61,209 bases of DNA from Verrucomicrobiota bacterium (GCA_016713365.1 JADJPG010000041.1:1-61209), one strand, 5' to 3'; counted from the stretch's first letter, positions 19,077-31,000 are shown. Notes: generated from the letters alone by a model not told the origin. Translations and numbers: made by a program.

Positions 19077-21926
19077 CAAATCTTGGCCGTTGATGATGGG
19101 GAAAATCACTTCCCGACAACGCGGGTTGCTCTGGCAGATACGTTCTGCTTCTTCTGGTGAGAGCAGGAATCCGTCTCCGAGAAAAATCACACCTTGAAAA
19201 AATCTGGTCCTTGTTCTTCGAGCGGTGCTGGTCTCACCGACGTTCTCGGAATCCTCGAAATAGGAATTGATGGTCGAGACAGCTTGCCCGTCGAGGTATC
19301 GGCTCCCGTTCCATTGGCCGCGGTGAACTGTCAGAAGGGAAACCACCACCTTTGCTTGCCCCGGCCACTTCATCGAACGGACGGCCATGTTTATCGTCCC
19401 TTCATGTGAGAGCACCCAATCGAGTCCGTCGCGACGATTGTCTCCGTCCTTGATCGAATTCGTCGTGATGAGAGCAGTGAATCCTCCCGGCCGCAGCAGG
19501 TCGTAGATGCGGCGGAGAAAGAAAACGACCAAGTCGCTGAGACCGGCTGGAGCATACTCCCATTTCACCCACTCGCAGAAGGCGTGCCCGTATGTGCCGC
19601 TCAATCCCTGCCCGCCAAGGTAAGGTGGATTGCCGATGATGAAATCGAAGCCGCCCGCGTCCACCACGTCCCAGAACTCGATGAACCAATGGCCGAATCG
19701 CTTCTTCTCCGCGATGGTCATGGCCGCTGCGATGCCGGGGCCAATCGGGTTCACGCCTTCCATCCACCGGCTGAACGCATCGTGCGTGACATGCTTGCCG
19801 CGATTCTCCGGCGTCTTGGGCAGGTAGAATTGCGCGACCTGCGCATCGGCCAGCAGGCTGAGGTCGCGCAACCGCGGATTCCGGCGGAACTGTTCGTAGC
19901 GTTGGCGGCGGGCCTGGTAGTCCGTGACCGCGCCGCGTTCCGGGATTTGCTCGAAGGCGCGGTAATCCTCATCCAGCGCGCGGATGTCCGCCTCCACGCG
20001 CCCGGCAAAGTTGAGCGCCTGTTGTCCCCGGCGTTCGTCCTTGTTCTGGCGGCGGAGCGCAGCGGCGAGATCCTTGTCGTCGCCGGGCAGCGTCTTGAAC
20101 GCCTCGTCGGGAATACCGCGCTTGAGTTCATCGCGATGCGCGAGGCCGACGATGGCGTTGCCGCAGTGGATGCGATGATCGAGGAAGCTGAGGGCCTGGC
20201 CGGGAACATGGGCTTCGAGCCAGAGCGCGACTTTGCACAGCTCGACGGCGAGCGGGTTGAGGTCCATGCCGTAGAGGCAGTGGCGGATGACATCGCGCAC
20301 GGCGCTGCGGAGCGCGGTGGGCGAGGGCTGTTCCTCGCGCGTGCGGACGATGGCGAGTTCCGTCGCCAACCGGCGAGCGGCGGCGAGCAGGATATGGCCG
20401 GAGCCGCAGGCCACGTCGCAGATGCGGAGGGAGAGGAGGGCCTTTTCTTTCTCCGCAGCGGACGCGCCCTTCTTGAGCGCCTCGGCGATGAGGTATTCGA
20501 GCGAGTGTTTGAGGAGCGGTTGCACCAGTTCTTCGGGCGTGTAGTGCGAGCCGGTGCGGGAGCGTTCATCGCCCGCTGGAAGGGAGTAGGTCCAGCGGTT
20601 GTCGAGTTCAACGACGGTCGGCTCGAATTCGAGCAGCCCCTGATAGACGGAGCCGAATTCCTCGACGTTCAGCGAGGCGTAGTTGACGCGAATGAGGTGT
20701 TTCTTTTCCGGGTGCTGGAAGACGGAGAGACGGCGCAGGGAGTTGAGGAACGATTCGTTGTCGAGACGGCAGGCGTGCAGCGGCCCAAGCGCATCGGGCG
20801 CGAACAGGTCGCCACCGAGAGGCGCGAGGCCGAGCTTGGCGGCGGAGGCAGCGTCCTCGAACAGCCGGAAGGTGGAGAGCACGGCGAGCCAGGCGTCCTC
20901 AAAATGGCGGTCGGCGTAATGGCGCTTCTCAGCGAGACGACGCAGGCGGGCGAGACTGTAGCCACGGGCGTAGCGTTCGCGAAGACGACGGTCGGAGCCT
21001 GCGGGGAACACGAGGTCGCGTTCTTCGATGACGAGGAGGAACAGCAGCCGGTAGATAAGCCGGAGCAGGCTTTGATGGAACTTCGCCGAGGTAACATCAC
21101 CGCTCTTGAGCGCGGCGCGGAGGGCGTCGTTGCCCCGGTGGGCTAGGAAGCCGTTGGCGAGCTGGAGGAGGCTTTCCTTGACCGCTCCGCTCAGGCCGGC
21201 GCGGATGCGCGCTCCGGCATCGAGGCTGTCCTGATGGTAACGCTCGATGAGGCTTTCGGGAGTCTCCTGCGGCGTGCGCGGCATCCGGCTCGCGTGCAGC
21301 AGACGGAAGAGGGCCGAGAAGTCGGTGTAGAGGCCGTCGGAGAAAATGCGTTCGAGATCGAACTCCACGAAGCTCTGCCGGACGAACCGAACGGAATCGC
21401 GCAGGAGGCGAAGCTGGCGGCCGTTCGAGACGAGGGCGTAAACGTGCTCTGTAAGGTTGAGGTATTCCTGGACGAGCGCGTGCGGACTCATCCTCGGCCC
21501 AGCGACTCCTTCGTGGGTATCGCGCTTGAGGTCGAGACTGTCGCGCCAACCCAGCAGATGGACAACGAAGCCGCCCCGGTCGGCCGCGCGATGGCTGAAG
21601 CGGTAGTTCTTGGCGTTGGGCAGGACTTCGCCGCGTTCGGTGGATTCAAGCTGCCAGCCCAGCAGGCGGAGCAACGGGACCATCCAGAGATGGCGGGTCT
21701 CGCTGGTGGCGGTGGCATCGGCAGGGAGCGCGTCGAGTTTGCGGCGGTATATGCGCCATTGGTCCTGGGCGTCGGCCCATGCGAGGGCGATTTCGTCCTT
21801 AACCGCCTTGCCAGAAGGCAGACCGAAGTCGGACGGGCGTTGACCAGCGGTTTCAGACCGGTCGAGTTGCCCGAGCAGTTCGGCGGAAAGGAGTGAGCCT
21901 TCGAGGCGGACAGACGGGAAACTCAT
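19077..21926 (-). CDS. drmMI: DrmMI-like N6-adenine DNA methyltransferase, N-terminal part (950 aa)
   Basis: A large class I SAM-dependent DNA methylase that would mark host DNA (N6-adenine) so that the associated helicase/nuclease machinery ignores it. Motif I is DVACGSGH (about residues 504-511), motif IV is NPPY (766-769, in FIIGNPPYLGGQ), and SHYTPEELVQPLL precedes motif I as in Eco57I-type enzymes. The N-terminal 300 residues contain a PDDEXK-like/helical region of the family, with LLRLLGWQLE and FLLVIEERDL. The product is similar in length and layout to the class 1 DISARM methylase, the basis for the symbol; the assignment is by family resemblance and by the DrmD-like neighbour. The ATG at 21926 overlaps the DUF1016 stop by 4 bp. 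The frame is interrupted at 19076 by the poly-C block. Confidence 0.82.
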
Positions 21927-23020
21927 GCCCTCTTCCTCCGACGGGATTTGGCAGCGATCTGCCGGGGCGCGGAGGCTTCCTTCTCAGTCATACGCGCACG
22001 GGCGAGGAGGACCGCTTCATGGAGCTTCTTTTCGAGGATGTTGCGCGGCGGGAGTTCGGTGAGGTATTCGGCGATGCGGATGCCGCGCGACTCCAGTTCG
22101 AGGACTTCGATGCGCTCGTCGGATTTCTCGGCGCAAAGGATGAGGCCGATGGGATCGTCCTCACCGGGACGCAATTCATGCTTCTTGAGCCAGCGCAGGT
22201 AGAATTCCATCTGGCCCACGTCGCCCGGCTCGAACTTGCCGAGCTTGAGGTCGATCACGACCAAACGCCGCAACCGGCGATGGTAGAACAGGAGGTCGAG
22301 GGAGAAGTCGTCGCCGTCCACGACGATGCGCTTCTGCCGGGCGAGAAAGGCGAAGTCGCCGCCGAGTTCGACGAGGAAGTTTTCGAGATCGCGGAGGATG
22401 GCGGCTTCGAGGTCTTTCTCATGGAACGCACCCTTGAGACCGAGGAAGTCGAGAAAGTAGGGGTCGCGGAACACCAGGTCGGGCGAGAGCTGGTCTTCGG
22501 TGCGGAGTTTATTGAGTTCCTGCTCGACGAGCTTCGCGGGCTTCTTCGAGAGCGCGGTGCGCTCGAAGAGCATCCCGCCAATCTTCTGGCGGAGCTTGCG
22601 GACGCTCCAGTTCTCGATGCGGCACATCTCGGCGTAGAAATCGCGCTTGAGGGAATCCTTGAGCGGAATGATTTCAACGAAGTGGCTCCAACCCAATTGT
22701 CGCGACAGTGTCGCAACAATCTTGGAATCGGAGAATGCCTCGGTGAACTGGACCATGCGCCTCAAGTTCCGCGCGCTGAACCCATCGCCGAACTCGGGCA
22801 CCAATTTTGCCGACAGTGTCGGCAAAATCTCCTCGCCATATTCAGCGCGTTTGTCTTTCAGCACTTCGCGGCGGATTCGGTCACCCACCTGCCAATACAG
22901 CGCGACCAGGCCAGCATTGACGGCGCGGGCGACGCCCTCGCGCGCCGACAGGATGAGTTCGCGAACGTCAGCGAGCAGTGGTTGCGCGGACTTCGCGAGA
23001 GTCGTGGGTTTCTTCGGCAT
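21923..23020 (-). CDS. DUF1016 (YhcG-type) PDDEXK nuclease
   Basis: A 365-residue member of the DUF1016/YhcG family: an N-terminal DUF1016_N domain with the landmarks NAGLVALYWQVGDRIRREV, YGEEILPTLS and FSARNLRRMVQF, and a C-terminal PDDEXK domain. The catalytic region is FSLDLLFYHRRLRRLVVIDLKLGKF, where D in DLLFYH and D-x-K in IDLKLG match the D...(D/E)xK pattern. YhcG-type proteins are often found beside type I/Eco57I restriction-modification genes. Here it lies exactly between helicase and methylase genes, 6 bp after DrmD and with a 4-bp overlap into the methylase gene. DISARM as described does not include this family, so it is an addition to the core. A Lys/Arg-rich tail closes the protein. 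Confidence 0.88.
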   Translation of the reverse strand: MPKKPTTLAKSAQPLLADVRELILSAREGVARAVNAGLVALYWQVGDRIRREVLKDKRAEYGEEILPTLSAKLVPEFGDGFSARNLRRMVQFTEAFSDSKIVATLSRQLGWSHFVEIIPLKDSLKRDFYAEMCRIENWSVRKLRQKIGGMLFERTALSKKPAKLVEQELNKLRTEDQLSPDLVFRDPYFLDFLGLKGAFHEKDLEAAILRDLENFLVELGGDFAFLARQKRIVVDGDDFSLDLLFYHRRLRRLVVIDLKLGKFEPGDVGQMEFYLRWLKKHELRPGEDDPIGLILCAEKSDERIEVLELESRGIRIAEYLTELPPRNILEKKLHEAVLLARARMTEKEASAPRQIAAKSRRRKRA

Positions 23021-23026
23021 ACTCGT

Positions 23027-25879
23027 TCAGGCGTTCGCATTGTCCGGCAGGAGAACGTAAAGGCCAAGCACGTCCATCGGCAGGACGGGATAGACGACCT
23101 GAAACTGGCGGCGGTCGAGGAACTGCCGGAACCGTTCGTGAGCCGCGACGAGATGTTGCGGGCGCTTTTCACCAAGTTCATCGAATGCTTTCGTCAACGC
23201 CAGGTGCATGACCGGCTTGAGCAGGGCGATCTCGGTGCGGAGTTCCTGGGCACGGCGCTCCGGGCTGAGGTCGGAGGTCGGTCGGGCCGATTGCAGAAGA
23301 TTCTTGGCTTCGGCGAACGAGAGTAGCTGGCCGTCAGCAGGAGCGCCGCGCCAGCCCCAGACCAGAGCCTCCTCCGCGACGATGCGGTGAGCACCAGCGC
23401 GCTCTTCGATGACATTGCGGCTGCGCAAAAGCATCAGTGTAGTTCTGGTATTGACTTCGCGGCAGCGAATGACGGAGGCACGGGCCGCACGGCCCTTGCG
23501 ACGCTCGATGGTCGCCGTCATTACGATCTGACAAAGCTGTTCGACAAAGGGATGGTTGCGACCCAGATAGAGACAGCCTTCCGGCGTTGGCGAACGAAAG
23601 CTGATGCGTAGCGAAGCGCCCGCCGGCAGCACGGCGCGGAGGGAGTCGGGAAGGTTGGTGGTTTGCAGACGGTAACTTTCGCCATCCGTGGCCATCTGCG
23701 CGCCGAACACATCGTTGACAGCGCAGACTACGAACGTCTCAACCGCTGACGGGTCGCCGATGGCTTCGTCCACTTCGCGAAGGTCAGCTTCGATCTCGTG
23801 AGCCTGAATGGCGTGATGAGCGAAGATGTCGCGCGTCACCTTCTCACGGGCTTCGAGGGCCGCGAGTGTTTTGCTGACGGCGATTTCCGCCTGTTTTGCT
23901 TCGCTGAACTCGTCGAAGCCCAACTCGATTTGCTCCGTGCTGGCGCGAATGGAAACACGGCGGTCGTCGTTCAAAAGCAATGCTTTTGCGACCGTGTTGA
24001 ACACGGTTTCGCTGTCTTCCGGGAAGGCAATCGTCACACCTGTGTCGCGGCGAATCTCACGGACTTTTTTCAGAAGCACGCCGAGCACAATGCCGTCGAT
24101 GGGGTTGTCCTTCCCGAAGATGAGGCACGTCTTCACGTTGGGAGCACCGCCAAAGCGGTCCACGCGGCCTTCGCGTTGTTCGTGGCGGTTCGGATTCCAC
24201 GGTAGATCGTAATGAACGACAGCGGTGAACAGCCGCTGAAGATTGATACCCTCGCTCAGACAATCCGTGGCGATGAGAACCCGTTGTTTGGCGGCGGACA
24301 TCGCTTCGACGCGCTCACGGCGGACCTCATCCGGGTCTTCACTCGTGACGACCTGCAAATCGAGCTTGGGAAAGCGAGTGTGAAGCAGCGACCTGAGTTG
24401 CTCGCCCAGGTAACGCGCGGTCGGGATGTAACGGCAGAAAACCACCGGGTTGAAACCATCGGCCACGAACTGGAACAGAACGTCGCGCAGCGCGGCGAGT
24501 TTGCGGTCATCGCGCGGGTTCTGAAGCTCGGCAAGCTGGCTGCCCAGCGCTTTGAGTTGCCGTCGCTGATGATCGGTCCAGTCGGGCTTCGCCATGACCG
24601 ACGTAGGGGTGTTGTCGGCGTCGAGGCTAAACTCACCGTCTCCAATCGGGTTCACGCTTTCGCCGCCTTCGTCCGGCCCAAGCTTTTCGAGCCGGGTTTC
24701 CAACATCTCCATTCCAGCGGCGGGACTGGACATGACGCCGCGCAGCAAGCCGAGCGCGGCCCAATAGCGGGCGCGTTCACCACGCGAACCTTCAACGCCG
24801 CTGACGAGCTTGCGGGCGAAATCGAGCACTTCGTCAAAGCATTTGGCGTAACGCGCAGAAAGCTCGAAGTGCGCTTCACGCGGATCGCGTTTTGGGAAAA
24901 CGGTGTCCTCGCCAAGCCACTTCTCAACGTCGCGCCGACGACGCTGGACAAAATGCCGGGCCAGTTCCTTGCGTTGCGCCGGACTCGCCGTCGCGATGTC
25001 CAAGGTGAGGAACTCCGGCTTGAGCAAGCCAAGAAGCGATTGAAACTCTTCGGGCTTGCCGCTGTGCGGCGTGGCGGTGAGCAGGATGAGATGCCGAGCT
25101 TTGTCTCCCGCGACTTTGGTAAGCAGTTCGTGGCGCTGCTGTTGCCCGACCGTGGCACCTGCCGGACAGGCGCAGGTATGGACTTCATCCACGATGACAA
25201 GCTCCGGGCCTTGGTTCACGAACACGTCGCGCCGGGCCGGGTCTTTGATGAAGTCGAGCGAGAGAATTTGAAACGGGTAGTGCTCATAGACCGGCACGTC
25301 GCCGTCCACTTCGCGGTCGAGGCGGGCAAGCGTGCTGGAACGGATGATGACCGCTTCGATGTCCAGCTTGTCACGGAGTTCATCCTGCCACTGCTCGCAG
25401 AGATGCGGCGGACAAAGCACGGCGAAGCGACGGATGCGCCGACGCTCAAGCAGTTCACGAATGACGACGAGAGCCTCGATGGTCTTGCCAACGCCCACGT
25501 CGTCGGCGATCAGGAGACGCACCGGCTCCGGCTCCTGCCGTAGCGAGAGAATCAGCGGCACAAGCTGATAAGCGCGCGGACGAAAGGAGAGTTTCGCCAG
25601 CGAGCGAAATGGACCGGCGCCGTTGCGGAAGCCGAGACGGGCGGCCTCATAGAGCAGGCGCGAAGTGCTGATGTCCCCGAGGTCTTCCGGCTCAGGCTCG
25701 GGAAAAACCGTCTCTCGTGGGCCGTCGCCGTTCTGATGGAGCGGGAGAAACAGTTCCGTGATCTCGTCGTCTGTGCCGCCGAGCGGTTTGATGACCAAGG
25801 CGTCCTTGTCGTCGGAAGGCAATACCACCCAATCGCGCTCGCGGAGATGCACCAGCTTGCCGGGCGAGAAGTCGGTCAT
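23027..25879 (-). CDS. drmD: DrmD-like SNF2 family helicase
   Basis: A 950-residue SNF2/Rad54-type translocase. The first residues MTDFSPGKLVHLRERDWVVL... with KPLGGTDDE are characteristic of the DISARM class 1 helicase DrmD. Motor motifs: Walker A DVGVGKTIEA (about 127-136), DEVH box in VIVDEVHTCACP (about 229), LTATPHSGKPEEF (motif III region), and in the second lobe TDCLSEGINLQ with NRHEQREGRVDR. The ATG at 25879 is preceded by AGGAGGG at the right distance and overlaps the previous stop (ATGA), so it was chosen over the upstream in-frame start at 25945. It probably drives the complex along DNA that lacks the methyl mark. Confidence 0.85.
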   Translation of the reverse strand: MTDFSPGKLVHLRERDWVVLPSDDKDALVIKPLGGTDDEITELFLPLHQNGDGPRETVFPEPEPEDLGDISTSRLLYEAARLGFRNGAGPFRSLAKLSFRPRAYQLVPLILSLRQEPEPVRLLIADDVGVGKTIEALVVIRELLERRRIRRFAVLCPPHLCEQWQDELRDKLDIEAVIIRSSTLARLDREVDGDVPVYEHYPFQILSLDFIKDPARRDVFVNQGPELVIVDEVHTCACPAGATVGQQQRHELLTKVAGDKARHLILLTATPHSGKPEEFQSLLGLLKPEFLTLDIATASPAQRKELARHFVQRRRRDVEKWLGEDTVFPKRDPREAHFELSARYAKCFDEVLDFARKLVSGVEGSRGERARYWAALGLLRGVMSSPAAGMEMLETRLEKLGPDEGGESVNPIGDGEFSLDADNTPTSVMAKPDWTDHQRRQLKALGSQLAELQNPRDDRKLAALRDVLFQFVADGFNPVVFCRYIPTARYLGEQLRSLLHTRFPKLDLQVVTSEDPDEVRRERVEAMSAAKQRVLIATDCLSEGINLQRLFTAVVHYDLPWNPNRHEQREGRVDRFGGAPNVKTCLIFGKDNPIDGIVLGVLLKKVREIRRDTGVTIAFPEDSETVFNTVAKALLLNDDRRVSIRASTEQIELGFDEFSEAKQAEIAVSKTLAALEAREKVTRDIFAHHAIQAHEIEADLREVDEAIGDPSAVETFVVCAVNDVFGAQMATDGESYRLQTTNLPDSLRAVLPAGASLRISFRSPTPEGCLYLGRNHPFVEQLCQIVMTATIERRKGRAARASVIRCREVNTRTTLMLLRSRNVIEERAGAHRIVAEEALVWGWRGAPADGQLLSFAEAKNLLQSARPTSDLSPERRAQELRTEIALLKPVMHLALTKAFDELGEKRPQHLVAAHERFRQFLDRRQFQVVYPVLPMDVLGLYVLLPDNANA

Positions 25880-28800
25880 TTTACCCTCCTGAAAATGTCG
25901 GCGCGTGTGGCGAGCTTTGCCGCAAGCTCTTCCCGATAGTGCCACACGAACACGTCATCGCCGCGACTGCGGATGGACTGGCGCTTGGCCTCGTCGTCGG
26001 CCTGAACTTCGGGGCGATCATGAGGCGTGCCGTCGCAGAAGACCCAGACATCCGGTTCATAGAAGAAATCGGGCTGCACGTAAAGACCGGGGACGGAGCG
26101 TTGGGCAGCATCAGGCAGGCGCAGCCCGTTCGCGTGAAGGTGATCGAGGAACTTTCGCTCCGTTGAGGAACTGGGATCAAGGGACCGACAAAGCGCCTGA
26201 TAATGCGCGTCGTAATCTGCGAATTGCGGACTCGTCACGTTGACTTCACAGGCGAGCAGTTTCTCCAAGGCGTCCCGAATCAGAAAACGGTCGAGGCGGT
26301 CGTGATCGCGCTGGTTGTAGTAACTCAGCAAGTCGTCGTAGCTCGCGGGAGCACAATACTTCGCCTCGTCGAAACGACAGAGTCGCTTCGCCTCCTGAAT
26401 CACCGCCCGGAAATCAGTCACGCTCTCCGCAAGTTGTGAAAGGATGCCGAGGCTCCCTTCCGCCGCCTCGAAGAGCAGGATATTTGGTTGTGCCTCGTTG
26501 CCCATGCCGGAGACCCCAATCTCGCTGGGTTCGATTTGGAAAACATTCTCGATGGCACGCTTCAACGCATATTGAAGCGTCAGGACGCCATCCGGGTCGA
26601 GGGCAAGCGCGGCAACGGGTTCGATGTAGAGGGCATCAGCGGTGTTGGTCGTGAACAGCTTCACCCGGCGAACCGCTTCCGCACCGGGCGGAAACGGAGG
26701 CACAGCGTCGCGCTCACGCTTCCATTCACCGGTCGTGAGGCCCAGCGGGAAGCCCTCGTCGCGACGGCTGCGCCACTGACGATTCAAATAGACGAGTTGG
26801 GCGGCGGGGATGAACCGGAGATTGAGCAGAGGGCCTTCGCTGGCTCGCACCACCGCCCGGCGGATACGGGAAAGGTTCCCGTCATCGACGGCGAAGTAGG
26901 TGTCGATGTCGTATCCCTGGCGGACGCGCTCCTCCTCCTCGCAGCTAATACGTTCCACGCGCTCGGCCCGGACTTCTGACATCGGAAGCAAGTCGGTGAG
27001 AATCTCGCGATTCGTATTGTCGGAAAGGTCGGCGTTGGAGAAAGGGCACCGCTCCAATGCCCGCTGCTCACCGCGAAGAAACATGCCGGACGGCAGCGCA
27101 ATCTTGGCGTCTTCGAGAGCATTCTCGGCTTCGTTCACCAGAATCTGGCGCACACGATACTTTTGCCCACGATGATAAACCATGTTCTCCGGGCCAAACT
27201 CGCGCAGAGCCAGCGCGCGCGGACGGGAAATGTATTCGCCATCTGAACTGCTCGTCGGCACCCAAACGCGCAGCGGGAGACGCGTGAAGTTGTATCCCGG
27301 AAGAAAGCCTTCAGCCGCAAGGTAACGCCAAGGGTAGAACTCCGACCGATCGCAGTGGGTGCCGGGCACTTGGTTGCGTAGCTGGTCGAGCTGGCGCGTG
27401 GCTTGGTCTTGATTCCGCTTATGCCGGCGGTATTCGTCGCTTGAGATATTGAAGCGTCCGCTCTCGATGGCCGTGGTGCTGGCGGTGAGCAGCCGACGAG
27501 CGGCACGCCAAAGATTCCGCCAGCGGTCGAGCGCGCGGTCCAACTCCGAAGCGACGTTGGTGAGCTGACGATCCATCCATTCCTCGGTGAACCACGGCTC
27601 CGCCTGCAGTGCGGCCTGCGCCGCCGAGTCCGCCAGCGCGGCGCGGAAGACTTGTCGGACTTGAGCACGCATCCTCGCGGGCACGTTGAGCGAGTCCCTT
27701 ACGGAAGACTTCAGCGCAAGATTTGACTGCTCATCCACCAAGTCGAGAACCGAGTCGCGCAATTCGGGCAAACCAACGTGCGAGATCAATAGCGCGTGGA
27801 GATGCGTCCGCAGGAGTTCCTCATTGGCAAGATCAAGGCGAGAGGGAACAACCGCCCCGGCCACCAGTTTTTCCTGATTCGCAAAGTAGTGACGGTCGTG
27901 ATTGCTGTAGGAGGAGCAGTAGGTGAAGACGAGGGCGCTTTGCCCGCTTCGCCCCGCACGGCCACCGCGCTGGGCATAGTTCGCCGGATTCGGCGGAGCG
28001 TTGCGCAGATGCACGACGGACAGGTTCCGTATGTCGATGCCCAACTCCATCGTCGGAGAACAGAACAATGCGCTCGTCTTGCCCGCCCGGAAGTCGTCCT
28101 CCCGTTGGATGCGTTGTTCCGAGCCGAGTTGTCCAGTGTGCTCCTCGCCGCGAAGGCGCTTCAACACGGCGAAATCAAGTTGATAAAGCTGCTGAAAGAA
28201 AGGGTTGGGCTTGAGCGCGACATCCTTGTAGGCGCGGAGCTTCACCAAGTCGGGCTGCACCGTCTCGCTGTCGCCCAATTGCCAGAGAATGTTGTCCAGC
28301 CGGAGTTGATAAACCTTGCTCGGAAGATTGTCGGAATTCGTGACCGCCGTGGAGTGCAGGTAGTCCGCAGCTTCCAGCTTGTCGAGCAGCGCGCGGATGA
28401 AAGCCGTGAACCGATCGCCTCGCAAATCGAGTTCGGGTGCGTGGGTTTTGGCCAGCGCCCGCAAATACTTGCCGAGCGTGCTGGCAGGCCCACAACTCCG
28501 GGTGTGACCACGAAACGAACGGGAAAGCACCTCGTAGCGGAGATGATTCGGCGCTTCCAGCGTTTCCCCGCTATCCAAGGTCCACGGTGCCTTCAGCCGC
28601 TCACGGATTTCCTTTTCATGCTCACCGCGGATTCGGTCGGTGAGGTAATTCTCGCTGAACAGCGCGAACTCCAATCGGAAGAAGTCCAAGACGTGGCGAA
28701 AAACTTCAGCGCGCTTCTTTGGGGCAAAGCCATTGAGCACCGGCACACCGGCCCATGCCTGTTGATTGCCGGCGACCTCATCGAGTTGAACGTAATCCAC

Positions 28801-31000
28801 CCGCAGCAGAGCGCACTGCTCCAGGTTCGGCAGAACAACGCGCCAGCCACGCCGCAAATCGTAAAGCGCACGGTGGACCAGATACTTTTGCAGCGCGTCG
28901 TCGTACTTGCGACGCGCGTGAGCGAACTCCGGTTCTGTGTCACGGTTCGCGTATTCCAGCAACGGGAGGTTCAGCGCCTGCTGAATCGCCTCGCCCAGAT
29001 TCTTGAAGGTCAGCGTCTGGTGCGGGGCACGTTCGAGGGCCAGACGCAGGCCGCTCCGAAGATGAACAACCGCGAAGAAGTCATTGAAGTGACCCGCCTG
29101 CAAGGCGGCATCCTGCCGGTTGTCAGTGAAACTGAGCAGCTTCACGTCTTCAAACCGGAATCCAATTTCTGTGAGCCGTCGAAGAATTGAGAAGGCGGTG
29201 ATCGTCGTCGAAGTGCTCCGGCCCTCGTAACCCAACTGCATCAATTTCGTGCCTTCCTTGGTCTGGCGGTCGAAGAACACACCGGCTGTTGGATCGAACA
29301 GCAGCGGCGCCGGCATGAACCATCCTTGATACCGCTTGGCTTGGGACTCTGAATATGCGCCAGCTTCGTCGAAGAAAATCTGCGAAGGAAGCCAGTCGCG
29401 ATACTCGCGCCGAGGTCGCCAGCGATTCTGGCCATCTCGCTCCACCCAGGCGTCAGGTAGCGACGGGAGGTCTTCAGCGGCGTTCCACACGTCATCTCCG
29501 ACGATGATATAGCCGTCGTTCAGGTTCGGTTGACCATCGTTTTCAGTGATGTCGCGGAATTCGCGCGGTTCGAGAAATCCGGACTCTGGATTCTTGCGAA
29601 CACAAATGTAGGCGTGGCCCGAGATGCGGCTGAAGACGTTCGGAAACAGCCGACGCTGGTCCTCTGAATGCTCGACGTAGCGCGCGGGAGACAGCGTGAT
29701 GGACCGACGCTCAGGTTCAGATTCAAGAGTGGTATAGACCGCGCCCGTTTGCGCGAGGAACTGGTGTAGTTTGAACGGCAGGACACTGATCCGGGGCTTC
29801 TGATTGGCATGAGCCAGGTTCACACGGGCAATCCAGCGCAGCAGCGATTCAAGGTGAGCCTTGCAGCGCACAGCTTCGACCCCGGAATCTCCACTGAGCA
29901 GGGCTACCACTTCGCTGAATCGGATCGGCCGACCACGGATCAATTCGCCCTCGCGCTCTTCCAAAGCGACCCGGTTCTCCAGCCAAACGCTCGAAGTATG
30001 ATTTCGCAATGCCTCCAATCCGGCAGCTTCGTTGATGCTGCTTTGGACAGCGGCGGCGCAAGGCCGGCTTTGTCTGGCAGCGCTCCGCTCCACTCGAACG
30101 ACCGCACCAGCTTCTCGCCAACGACTTGATCAGGCGGAAGCTCCTTTCCAAACAACTTGGTCGCGACTTCAGCCACTCTCGCGCGCTGGTCTGCCAGCGT
30201 TCCTCCACTGACCATCGTCGCGGATGTGCCGATGCAGGTTATTGGATTGCGGCTCTGCGCCCGCAGGCGGCGGATGAGCATGGCGATGTCCGCGCCTTGA
30301 CGGCCTCGGTAGGTGTGAAGTTCGTCGAAGACCAAATATCGAAGATTGGAAAAGACCGACTCACGGAGCTTCTGCTCATTCTCGCCGCTCCGCGTGAGGA
30401 GCAACTCCAGCATCATGTAATTGGTGAGCAGGATGTCTGGCGGATTGCCGCGGATCTGCTCCTTTTCCTCCTTTCGCTCCTGACCGGTGTATTTCGCCCA
30501 GCGGAAGGGAAAATCCTTGCCCGCCCGCTTGGAGAATCGCGCGGCGACCATGCTGAGTTCATCATCTTGGGAGTTGATGAGCGCGTTCAGTGGATAAACG
30601 ACGACCGCCATGACACCTCCGACTGCACCGTGCCGAAAGAGGTGGTCAAGATGCTGCCAATATAGGTCAGCGACTTGCCAGACCCCGTGCCGCTCGTGAC
30701 CACGAAATCCTTGTTCGCAACCCCAAGCTGGACGGCGCGCAACTGATGCTCGAACAGCTCGTATTCGTGAAAGGCGTCACCCAATGGGGCTGCAATCGCG
30801 CCCGAGGCGGCCAGGTGCTCGGCCCGACCCGCCGTCGCAAACGAAGGGTTGAATGCCAACAGTGGCTCGGGCCAGAGGTGTCCATCGCGCAAGTGCTGCT
30901 CCACCTTCGACTTGAGTTCTTCATCAGCGATGGAAACGAAGCTACGGATGTAACTCGCGTAGTCGTCGATGACCTGCCGGTGAACCTGGAAAATATCCAT
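25876..31000 (-). CDS. Defence helicase: DEAD/DEAH + DUF1998-like region + C-terminal nuclease-like motif (two frameshifts)
   Basis: A protein of about 1708 residues, first gene of the defence operon, in three frames. Frame 1 (31000 to about 30630) holds the N-terminus (MDIFQVHRQVIDDYASY) and the Walker A loop SGTGSGKSL. Frame 2 (about 30620-30050) holds VYPLNALINSQ, the DELH box (VFDELHTYRG) and GTSATMV. Frame 3 (about 30050-25876) holds the second helicase lobe (CSPTMELGIDI, QRGGRAGRSGQ) and a long DUF1998-like region. It ends in PDFFYEPDVWVFCDGTPHD, resembling the Vsr/REase-like end of some DUF1998 helicases. DISARM usually has helicase DrmA and DUF1998 protein DrmB as two genes; here they seem fused, a form also seen in DruE-type helicases. 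The breaks look like single-base indels, since all motor motifs are intact. The ATG at 31000 was chosen at the conserved N-terminus. Confidence 0.8.

Noticed and set aside
19584..21146. 520-aa plus-strand frame opposite the methylase
   Set aside because: Antisense shadow of a strongly conserved gene with motif I and NPPY; its product has Arg/Glu/Val-rich composition typical of GC-rich antisense frames.
24212..25543. 443-aa plus-strand frame opposite the DrmD-like helicase
   Set aside because: Antisense shadow; the minus strand carries all SNF2 motifs.
27796..29190. 464-aa plus-strand frame opposite the defence helicase
   Set aside because: Antisense shadow with no recognisable motif, while the minus strand has helicase lobe 2 and the DUF1998-like region.
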